Source of the DNA: Pyronema omphalodes
Taxonomy: Eukaryota; Ascomycota; Pezizomycetes; Pezizales; Pyronemataceae
Assembly (NCBI GenBank): GCA_024516155.1
Contig: JAJJXM010000047.1
Span: 465,532 to 529,531 of the forward strand
Reading direction: 5' to 3'
DNA: 64,000 bases
The position numbers and the translations under genes are program-made. Positions 11,944 through 20,955 of this stretch are shown one piece after another. A model generated the notes under the pieces. It did not search any database. It was not told the origin of the DNA and saw only the letters and a program-made list of their open reading frames with translations. Position 1 is the first letter of the stretch. Every line of letters begins with the position of its first letter.

Positions 11944-13370
11944 ATGTCCGTAAACCAGTCATTTGCGACCTCACCGGATGAGTGGCCAGCCGAAAATCAT
12001 GATCATCCAGAAACTCGGGGTTATGCCCTGTTGTCTATGGTAGCGATATTATCGGTCTTGGTTGTTACTACATTATCACTCCGGGTTTATTCACGCGTAT
12101 TTTTTCGACGAACTTTTTCCGGCGACGATTGGTTTATTTTTTCTTCAACTGTGTGTAATTATTTCCGCGTGTCAGAATTGAAAAAGAAAACGAAAAATAG
12201 TAGAAAAAATTAATAAATAACTAACAATTCCATGTGTAGTTCTTCTTCGCAGCCATTACCGTCATAGCATTCGTCGGTTCCCTTCAACACTCCTGGGGAC
12301 ATCACATCTGGGATATTCCCGCCACTCAACGCAGCAATGCCTTATTCCTGACCTGGATCACCGAGATGCTTGCGACATGGTGTTTAACCTTTGCCAAACT
12401 CGGAATCTGTTTCTTCTACCTCCGTTTCCTACCCGACACCAGAAAAACTCGCATCTTCCTTTACCTATTGATGACAACCATCCTAGTATGGGGAGTCGGA
12501 TTCACCATGACGATCATTATGCGATGCACACCTATCAGAGCCGTCTGGACTCGAAGAATCCCCGGAGCATCATGTTCCTACGCAGCCTCTGGAGCCATCG
12601 TCCACGTCTCCGGCGACCTTGTAACAGATCTAACCTTATTACTTCTTCCGCTACGAAGAGTCTATAACCTACGAACCACAACAAGAGAGAAATTCTTAAT
12701 CTCCATCGTGTTTACACTCGGGGCGATGGTTTGCATCGCAAGCATATTAAGAGTTCCAGCAAGTATCGATTCCATGATAACAATTGATTCCACCTGGCAT
12801 AGCTGGTATTATCTAGTTTGGACGATTCTAGAATGCGGCTTAATGATAGTCGTTGCATGTCTTCCAGCTCTTGCACCATTACTGGTACGACAAATCCCGG
12901 ATTTTAGTCCTAGAAATATCCACGAAAACGAAACCGGCCCACCCAGCCACTATGATCATGACATCTATTCCGGAGAAATCGAAGACCACTCCTATAACAA
13001 ACCCGATAAACGACGACACAGTGAAGTTTCTATTAAAAATACCAAAGGAAATAAATCAACACATCCTATCTCCGCCCGTCATCCAAATTCTAGATTCAAA
13101 TCAACAATCTCGAAAGCATTCTCAATGAAAGATGCACAAGCTGCCCATAGCTACCCTCTAGCAGAAATCGATACCCATGTTTGGGGAAGGCAAGGGGGAA
13201 GGAATGGAGGAAGGGGATTGGGATCTCCGGGGTCTAGTGATGGAATTTTAAGGGATGAGAATGAAGTTAGGGTTACGACGGAGATTGAACAGATTTTTGA
13301 GGGGAAAAGTCCGATCAGGAATAAGAGGGAGACTCAGTGGATCCCGTATGGCCCTGATAAGATGGTGTGA
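11944..13370 (+). CDS. Fungal rhodopsin-like seven-helix membrane protein (Pth11-related type)
   Basis: Two exons, 11944-12150 and 12240-13370, giving about 445 residues. The intron has donor GTGTGT, branch CTAAC and acceptor TGTGTAG. An alternative pair (donor at 12155, acceptor ending 12252) also keeps frame and would change only a few residues in helix 2. Seven hydrophobic helices occupy roughly residues 30-310, beginning with ALLSMVAILSVLVVTTLSLRV and including the family-typical SGDDW before helix 2. LLLLPLRRVYNL ends helix 5. This matches the fungal rhodopsin-like domain found in Pth11-type receptors; no CFEM domain is present and no retinal lysine is evident. The hydrophilic tail of about 130 residues is basic and serine-rich. 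Ligand and signalling role are unknown. Coding-strand composition flips from C-rich to G-rich toward the 3' end. Confidence 0.9.
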
Positions 13371-15596
13371 TTGGCGAGGACATGCATATGAAGGCGCTGG
13401 ACTATGGTGATAATGATGATAATGCTAGATGATGATTATAGCCGCATATGAGTTGCGAAGAAGCGGCCACAGAGCTTCGGAGAGGGCGAGAGAAGGGGGG
13501 GGGGGGGGGAGGGATAATGACTCCGCAGAATGCTGAGACTAGTATTTCTAGTTTCTAGGTTTCCGAGCATAATCTTTGATTGTACGATTGTATCTATTGT
13601 ATCTATTGCGAACTTACTGCTGGTAATCAGGTGGTGTTCTGCGAGCCATGGGGTGTGCAGTGTGCGATGTGATTGTTATGATCTATGTTGGTACCTCTTC
13701 AAGCTAGCTGCAAAATTCCAGGAGCTAAAACACATAATCTATATGAATGCATTGTGTCATGACACTCTCTTTTTCCTTGTGAAGATTACTATGGCCGAAA
13801 CTTATATTCGTCCTAAGCAGCAATCTCGAGAAGTGTATAACCTTTATTGTGTATTACATGTTATCTTTCATATCTCCATATCGCAATTCATTCATCATTT
13901 CACTCCAATTCCGTGCCCTTTTTTGTATTTTGAATCAAATTTCATTTGCGACAATACACTTATTTCCGTGTAAAACCCCCATTTCCGCTGCATCCTCCTT
14001 ACCTAGTGCACAACCTTTGAGGGTATCAACCATTTCTCCCTCTCCACCCCGTTCATCTCATCTGTGTACAAAAAAGAACCAAGAAAATTACAATTCCAAA
14101 TTGTCAACCAACCTTTATTCCTAGTTCCTACCATTTTGCAGAGGACTCCGATCCCTATCATCCATTCCTGGAAAATGTTACCTCTCATTCACTCCCTTTC
14201 CTTCCTTGCAAAATTAATAGGTATCAATTTCTAATTTCCGGATTTGTCATCGAAATGTAATGTTATTATAGCATTTCCCGATAATAGCTGGTAGAAGCGT
14301 GATATGAACATTGACCTTCCTTTTCCGGTGATTAAAATTCTGTCTCAATTCCATTTTGTTTTTCCTCGTGATATAAGCCTTTCTTTTTTTCTCTACAAGT
14401 CTCAATCTGTTCCTTAGTGTCTTTTTTCCTAAGTTCGATTCTTATCCCGACAAGGTAAATCAAACAAACTATTCTTATAATCCATCCAGAACATGCATCT
14501 ACATCCAACATCCTTCTTCAGTTCCTTCGCCACCCATGAGTAATTTCCCCATATCATTACCCCATCCATTTCCTTAAACCCCCCTTTTACATCTCAACCT
14601 CCATTTTATCATTGCTAAAAACATCTCCCACACAATCCCCAATCTCTCAAGCAAAAACCCGTCTCGCAGCACACTTACCAATCATGTCATATTCTTAGGG
14701 CTTTCCCGGCCCTTATTTGTCATTACCGCTGTGAGAAAGGACAGGGAGAGACAGACGGTTCTATTGTAGATGTAATGACAATACAGAGAGAGGAAGCATT
14801 AGATATAGTAGAAAAGTCGGTTGGTCTCATCCTCCTGATCACATCCCGGTTGGTGTCCCACTTTGTCCCCCTCAAGGTTCGTCTTGATCAAACTCAAGGA
14901 CCTTGTTCCGACAAGCTGGATTGCCTCTTCTCAGCAATCTTCCAACAACCGCATCTACAAGCAGCCGCCTAGTTATCACTAAAGATACCATAAAGCATAG
15001 TACCTATTATTCTGGTTCCGTTTGTCTTTTTTACAGAAAGTGCACATTTCCTAGACCCCGAACAATTATCTCCATTTTAGCGGAGAGTAGAATATGATTT
15101 ACAAACACCATACACCATACATCCTCTGAGCTCTCTAATTCCTATCAGCTTCTGGTCAAAGTTATCATACCACTACGCAACCGATACTACTATTTCCTTC
15201 ATGAGAAGCCTCTATTTAAACTCTTTCTCACCATCTTCCTTTTTCTTCGGTGTCTGTTTCATAACTACATAGTAACTATCCAGTATATTCCATCTTATCT
15301 TCATGAGAATTCAATATGATATCTCTATGGGGCGGGGGGTTTGGGGGGGGGGGGGGGGATTTCCCGCGGTGAAATTTCGCTTCAATCATCAAATCTCACT
15401 CATATTTCCAATCATGCAGTTCCAACTTTTTAATTTCCAACTTCCCAGAGCGCTACCATTTTAGTGAATCTAATTTCTACTTTTTTTCCCAATTATGTTA
15501 CAGGGGAGAGAGATATGATATGCTATGCTGTTTATCATATATCCCATTTGAACACAATAGCTACCCCTATGGTACAAGAAAACGAGTGAGAGTGGT

Positions 15597-15930
15597 TTAG
15601 TTCAAACACCTTCGTGGTTTAGCTAAACACCGAAAGTGTTTAGTTAAACACCCTAAACACCAAAGTTGTTTAGTCTGATTTAAGGTGTTTAGCTAAACCA
15701 CCCATCGTTGTTTCAAAGTGTTTAGTTAAACACCCCTAAACACCGAAGTTGTTTAGTGTGATTTAAGGTGTTTAGCTAAACCACCTAGCGTTGTTTAGTT
15801 AAACAACTGCCTTGATTTTTTTTTTTTGTGGGGTTTATTTAAACACCCTAGGGGTGTTTAAATAAACACCTTCTTCTTCGCCTATTCTTCGGGGTTTATT
15901 TGAACTATCCTCTGACGTTTAAATAAACAT
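15597..15930. repeat. Palindromic TTTAGCTAAA / GTGTTTA motif cluster
   Basis: The words GTGTTTAG, TAAACACC and TTTAGYTAAA recur in both orientations, so many copies form local palindromes. An 82-bp unit is tandemly duplicated (15633-15714 and 15715-15798) with few differences. Just downstream, 15833-15867 is a hairpin with two perfectly matching 16-base arms (GTTTATTTAAACACCC and its complement) around a 3-base centre. Confidence 0.9.
15833..15867. repeat. Perfect 16-bp inverted repeat with 3-nt loop
   Basis: Arms 15833-15848 and 15852-15867 are exact reverse complements. The arm contains the same TAAACACC word that makes up the neighbouring arrays, so the hairpin belongs to that repeat family and is unlikely to be a transcription terminator. 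Confidence 0.9.
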
Positions 15931-16627
15931 CTACAGTCCACTTCCTAGGGATGGCGTTTCCATGGTTCATATAAATCACCCTGCAGTGTTCTACTGAACA
16001 TTCAGTTTTAACCTGTAGAGCTGTGTTCTGTTTTTGTTTGTTGGTGGAAGTAGATATTGCCTTAGTGCGCATCCCTTCCTTATGTTCTGTTCGTTCTGCC
16101 GTTGTTGTTCCTCGTTCTTCATCCATTTCATTCACTTGTTTCTCCACCTCCATCTTTCCCTCTTGTTTGACTGTAAGTTTTTCCTCATGTCAAATGTTTG
16201 TCCCTCAACAGAATTTGCTAGTTCATACACCATACACCACCGGAGGGAAAAAAGAGAGAGAGAGGGGGAATTGGGATATGAACTTCTAGATACTCGCTGA
16301 GTCAAGTACTGCAAACCAACCCCACAAATGTCCACAATGCTAACCAGACAAACAGGATGCTCAGAAAACCTAAGTCTATTTATTGAAGCGATCCATGATT
16401 CCAGCATATGTAAGGGTCAATTAAAAAAGGCACAAAGCGAATGGTACTATACAGAGAGCTGGAGCAGGAGTAGGAGGGGTGAGGAGGGAGGTGGGAGGTT
16501 CCTGTATGTATAGATAGAGGACCTGGCAATAGCTAGAGACATGTTATATAATGAGCGAGTGGTTTAGTAATTAATTTAAAACATTTAAAAAATATCTGAG
16601 GTGCTTGATCAAACCACTATTGTGCAA

Positions 16628-17011
16628 GGTGTTTAAATCGGTGTTTAAAGGTGTTTAGTAGGTGTTTAAATCGGTGTTTAAAGGTGTTTAGTAGGTGTTT
16701 AAATCGGTGTTTAAAGGTGTTTAGTAAGTGTTTAAATCGGTGTTTAAAGGTGTTTAGTAGGTGTTTAGATCGGTGTTTAAAGGTGTTTAAAGGTGTTTAA
16801 ATCGGTGTTTAAATCGTTGTTTAAAGGTGTTTAGTAGGTGTTTAAAGGTGTTTAGTAGGTGTTTAAAGAGGTGTTTAGTAGGTGTTTAAAGGTGTTTAGT
16901 AGGTGTTTAAAGAGGTGTTTAGTAGGTGTTTAAAGTTGTTTAGTAGGTGTTTAAAGAGGTGTTTAGTGGGTGTTTAAAGGTGTTTAGTAGGTGTTTAAAG
17001 AGGTGTTTAGT
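16628..17011 (+). repeat. Head-to-tail GTGTTTA array, about 33 copies
   Basis: Units alternate mainly between GGTGTTTAAA, GGTGTTTAGTA and GGTGTTTAAATC. The period is irregular, near 10-12 bp, with higher-order units near 20-22 bp. I count about 33 GTGTTTA words, all in one orientation, plus two TTGTTTA variants. The array is followed at 17027-17080 by inverted pieces that end in TTAAACACC. No frame through it looks coding. Function is unknown: satellite growth and a clustered protein-binding site are both possible. Confidence 0.92.
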
Positions 17012-18231
17012 AAATGAATTTTGCGGGTGTTTGAATTAAACACCTTTTGTGGTTTAAAGTGTGGTTTGATTAAACACCTTTTTTTTGTACCACAGGGCTA
17101 CAAAATTTCAGTTTTTTTATAAGTGGTTTTGATTATTATTTTTAAGAAACATAGAGAAGTGCAGACTGGATGTGATAGATTTGTTTTATGAACATTTCCA
17201 CATTGGACAGTGTTTCTTTCCATAATCATTGACTCCACTTTTCAAAAATGGTGTAAAGTACAGATATGGATTCGAAATATAAATGTAACCCCGGTTCCCA
17301 AATGCCATTATGGGTAGATACTGAAACGAAATACACGCAGAAGAAATGTAAATGATATTTCCTGTAAGATTTGTCCGGTTATGATTTCTAGTTTTGATTT
17401 TATACTTGTGGATGGTTATGTTATTAGCTGACGAAGCTCTTAATTTTGATTCTTGATTGACATCACCAATTCGGAGGTTTTACATTCAAGTTCGTTGTTC
17501 AACATCAACTTGAGTTACATATTTACCTCTATGCATCTGCATTGCACCTTTATATTATCGTTTCATAGATTCGTCTATCACTTTCATAACAGACTGTAGG
17601 ATATCTGTATCTGGATGGTGTAATCATTTCAACTTCAATATGAAAAGGTCATGACTGTTTTTATGATTCCTATGCATGCTACACAAAATATCACTTCCCA
17701 TTTTATTCCAGCGCCCACAAGTACTAATAAAAAATTCAACTTTAGAACGCCGATATTGCCATTACCTGTCCACCCATAAAAGTTTTCATAAACCAATCGT
17801 CCCCATACCCAAGCTAAAGGGCCCTAAGTAAGAAAAAAAAAAGAAAAAAAAAACAAGACCGGAACCTTCAACTTAAACCAAATGATGCCCTTTTTCATCA
17901 TATATTTTGCTGCTTTGCAAGTCTGCATCATGAATAAATAAATAAAACAAACAAGTAAAAAAAGACCAGTAACATGAAACCCAACTCCGGATTGTAAACA
18001 TAAGGCCTTCAAAAAATTCCAAAAGAAAAAACAAAGCCTCATCCATCATCAGAAAACCACAGCCGTAAAAAAAAACACTGACGACCATGACCATGAGCAT
18101 AAAAGAAAAACAGCAATCTAGACAGTAAAAAAGAGATACCCCCAATGTCCAAAACCGCCATAAAAATATTCAGTCAAGCAAGCAAGCAATCAAAGCAAAA
18201 TCCCACCCAACTCCCTAGAACCTATGCTCCA

Positions 18232-20796
18232 TTACCCGGTTGCCCTCTTTGTCCTTGTCCTTGTAGTATCTGTTCCCGCTCCAAGTCTCTCGGGTGCCTT
18301 TACTGTTCCCGGCGAGCTGGCACTAGGTACGCTGGACCCCCCACTACCATTGCCATTGTTCACGTTACCCCTGTTTCCAGGCTCATAAAGATCCTCCACC
18401 TGCGTCTCCTGCCGCATCCTCTTCTCTCCTCTTGCAAGCGGCCCACTTCCCTCCCTCTCCACAGTCCTCTCTTGTCCCACAATCCATCCCCCAACAATCG
18501 GTCCTTCCATCCTTCCCCCAACTGGAATTGTACCAGGTGCAGCCAATAAATCCTTCCAACTCCACATTCTCGGGTCTCTATAAGGAATCCATTCCGCACC
18601 TCCCTGTGGCATCCTCAATAATCCTATCAACTGCTCCTTCACCTTCTGTCCCTGGGCATACAAATAATCCGGGTATTGGTGCGTTGGCTGGCTTTGCATG
18701 ACAAACGCTACAAATGGCTGAAGAATTGCCTTGTATCTATTAGCAACTTCGGCTGTCTCGGGGAGAGAACGGAGGTCGTTGATGATCTGGGTGGTCTTGT
18801 CCATAAGGCTGTCATGATTAGCCATCTCATGTGGGCGTAAGACGGAGAGGTGGAGAAGAATGATTAAAGTCGAGATAAAGAAGACGCCAACGACAGTACG
18901 AGAGGAACGGATATCTTTCAAGCTGTGGTCGTCGGTAAATGCGGCGATAGGTGGGGTTGAAGATGTGCTGGGAGAAATAGGGGTGATAAGAGAGTGAATG
19001 TGAGTAATGGCGCTAACAGCAGCATTGAAGCAGTCGACAGCGTACTGGCGATCGTCGAGGGCAGATTTAGGCAAAGTGACGGAAGATTGTGAGTTAGGGT
19101 AGTCGCCACGTTCGATTGCACGAATGAGAGAATGGCGAGATAAAAGGATGATAGAGCCGAGATACGAAATGTGGGAAAGACGAATGTTTGCTTTCTGAAG
19201 TGCGTCGTTCTGAATGTCAAAAGCCGAGTCTTCAGGGATGAAGGAGCGTGACAATGAACGGAACCAAGTGTAAAGAACGGTAAGCTTGGATGCAACGTTA
19301 CTGTTGTCGGTGGGATTAAAGGATGGCTCTGGGAAAAGGTTATCCCATAATATTTGTGTCATTCGTGTGAGACCTTGGGCGATTTGTGGATCATTCGGTC
19401 GGCTATGAGTGGAAATTGTCTGCGAAATGTCAGCATTGAAACGCCACAATTGAGACGATATGCTTACACTTCCGCTAACAGGAGCACTCGGGATAATGGG
19501 AGATGAGGTACTACGGTAATCAATGGCTCTCTTCGAACTCCAAGGGATGCTCGAGGATGGCGTTGAACCCTTCGGATGTTCCCGAGACAAGTTTGGATCG
19601 CCACCCGGAACCGACGCAATGGAACCGGTCCTCGATGGGTTCGCCGCCGCCTCAACCTTAAGTTGTGTAATGTCCACTGCCGTATGCACATATCCATTTT
19701 CCCGTGAAACCGATTCTCCCACAACCCATTTAATGGATCCTTCCGGAAGGACAAATCGATATTCCAGGCGTCGCGATTTTCCATCCACCAAGCGAATGTC
19801 ACGGCTGACCCGCTCGCGATCCTGATAATGAACAGCTCCGAGCCAGCCTGGATCAGAAGTAACCGTTTTCTTTGTTAAGCCAGTGAGTTGTAGAAATTTA
19901 GTGTTGTAAAAGTAGTCGGTGATTCCGTCAATGGTTGTTGCCGCAATAATTGCCACAGGCAACAGATTGGTTGCTGTAACAGAGCCGTCCGAATCTCGAG
20001 TCTGGATGGCATCGGTTGATCTTAAACCGAGATGCTCAAGAATCTGTGTCAAAGCAGTCTCTACTACTACACGACGTCCAACTTCCACTTCCAGCCTCAA
20101 GTTCTTCTGCTGTAGCATCGCTAATAACATCGAATATTCTTCCGGTCGCACTGTACCAGTGACAATACTCTCGGCAGGCTGCACTATCGAGTGTGACCTA
20201 CATATACGCTCAAATACGTCCTCCAGTCCATCTGATGAAAAGACATTCATATCGTATCCACAAAGCAATGATGCTTCCTTTCCAGCCAAAAATTGTTCCC
20301 ATACTTCCTCTAATTCATGAGCCTTCTCATGCTCACCTTGTTCACACAGAATATTGACCAATTCTCCATAAACTAATAGTTTCGGGAAACTTGCCTGTAG
20401 CTTCTCGAAAAGCGGGCCAAAGTAATCAAAGAAAACTTGTGCTTCAACAACTCCATGTGGCATTAGCTTCTCTAAAATCATCTCTGCTGGTGCCAAATAC
20501 ATCTGCTGACGTTTTCGCAACAGTTCCGGTACAAGGTTTTGTTGGCGCAGATATAGGTCGAGTGCTTCAAGATGAGCCTTTGTTGCCACAATTACTGCAG
20601 CATGTTCATTACTGAAGAATGAGGGGAGAATAAAGCTGGAGATAGCGTCAAAGAGGGAATCTTCGGCTGTGTAGAAGCGAATTCGGTGGTCATTCGAGCT
20701 GTGTGCGTGATGTGGGTGTTCGTGGCGGCCATGGTGATTGTGGTGGGAATGTGAGTGTGGCGAGGGAGCTATCGATGGTCCACGCGCAGGACGCAT
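18232..20796 (-). CDS. MEDS-PAS protein with fungal transcription-factor-like C-terminus
   Basis: Open frame of 854 residues starting at the ATG at 20796. A His-rich N-terminus (residues 12-32) precedes a MEDS-type sensory domain (about 38-215; RIRFYTAEDSLFDAISSFIL at its start, then LLRKRQQMYLAPAEMILEKL), a region related to DcmR/MedR sensors. A helical linker (about 215-260) leads to a PAS domain (about 275-380, ending VHTAVDITQLKVE). The C-terminal half (about 440-720) has helices resembling the regulatory middle region of fungal zinc-cluster activators, but no Zn2Cys6 or other DNA-binding motif is visible. The role is inferred to be sensory or regulatory; the ligand is unknown. A canonical in-frame 48-nt intron candidate (19420-19467) would shorten the protein to 838 residues. 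Serine/proline linkers are long. Unusual architecture, moderate certainty on the C-terminal assignment. Confidence 0.85.
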   Translation of the reverse strand: MRPARGPSIAPSPHSHSHHNHHGRHEHPHHAHSSNDHRIRFYTAEDSLFDAISSFILPSFFSNEHAAVIVATKAHLEALDLYLRQQNLVPELLRKRQQMYLAPAEMILEKLMPHGVVEAQVFFDYFGPLFEKLQASFPKLLVYGELVNILCEQGEHEKAHELEEVWEQFLAGKEASLLCGYDMNVFSSDGLEDVFERICRSHSIVQPAESIVTGTVRPEEYSMLLAMLQQKNLRLEVEVGRRVVVETALTQILEHLGLRSTDAIQTRDSDGSVTATNLLPVAIIAATTIDGITDYFYNTKFLQLTGLTKKTVTSDPGWLGAVHYQDRERVSRDIRLVDGKSRRLEYRFVLPEGSIKWVVGESVSRENGYVHTAVDITQLKVEAAANPSRTGSIASVPGGDPNLSREHPKGSTPSSSIPWSSKRAIDYRSTSSPIIPSAPVSGSVSISSQLWRFNADISQTISTHSRPNDPQIAQGLTRMTQILWDNLFPEPSFNPTDNSNVASKLTVLYTWFRSLSRSFIPEDSAFDIQNDALQKANIRLSHISYLGSIILLSRHSLIRAIERGDYPNSQSSVTLPKSALDDRQYAVDCFNAAVSAITHIHSLITPISPSTSSTPPIAAFTDDHSLKDIRSSRTVVGVFFISTLIILLHLSVLRPHEMANHDSLMDKTTQIINDLRSLPETAEVANRYKAILQPFVAFVMQSQPTHQYPDYLYAQGQKVKEQLIGLLRMPQGGAEWIPYRDPRMWSWKDLLAAPGTIPVGGRMEGPIVGGWIVGQERTVEREGSGPLARGEKRMRQETQVEDLYEPGNRGNVNNGNGSGGSSVPSASSPGTVKAPERLGAGTDTTRTRTKRATG

Positions 20797-20823
20797 GGGG
20801 CTGTCCTGGGGATTTATTTTGGC

Positions 20824-20955
20824 GGGGTGAGGGTAGTGTCGGTGGTGTCGGTGGTGTTGGTGGTGGTAGTGATGTTGGTGGTGGTGATGTTGGTGGTGAT
20901 GTCGGTAGTGGTGTTGGTGGTAGTGATGGTGGTAGTGATGATGTTGGTGGTGAGT
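20824..20955 (+). repeat. Imperfect GGT/GAT trinucleotide tract
   Basis: Interrupted GGTGGT, GATGTT and AGTGAT triplets begin about 30 bases upstream of the MEDS-PAS start codon, so the antisense of this tract (ACC-rich) is probably its 5' untranslated region or core promoter. The apparent valine/glycine-rich frames on the + strand are a by-product. Confidence 0.8.

Larger units (their letters stand above)
13371..18231. other. Intergenic region dominated by GTGTTTA motif clusters
   Basis: No gene seen. Contents are a G15 run (13495-13509), pyrimidine-rich DNA (13.8-15.3 kb), a G16 run (15343-15358), a palindromic GTGTTTA cluster (about 15590-15930), a direct GTGTTTA array (about 16628-17011) with flanking palindromic pieces to 17080, and AT-rich sequence to the 3' end of the MEDS-PAS gene. 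Short frames at 14775-15097 and 15905-16513 show no recognisable protein character. Confidence 0.65.

Noticed and set aside
16628..17011. Telomere or CRISPR-like array
   Set aside because: The unit does not match TTAGGG-type telomeres, there are no unique spacers of constant length, and the host is a fungus.
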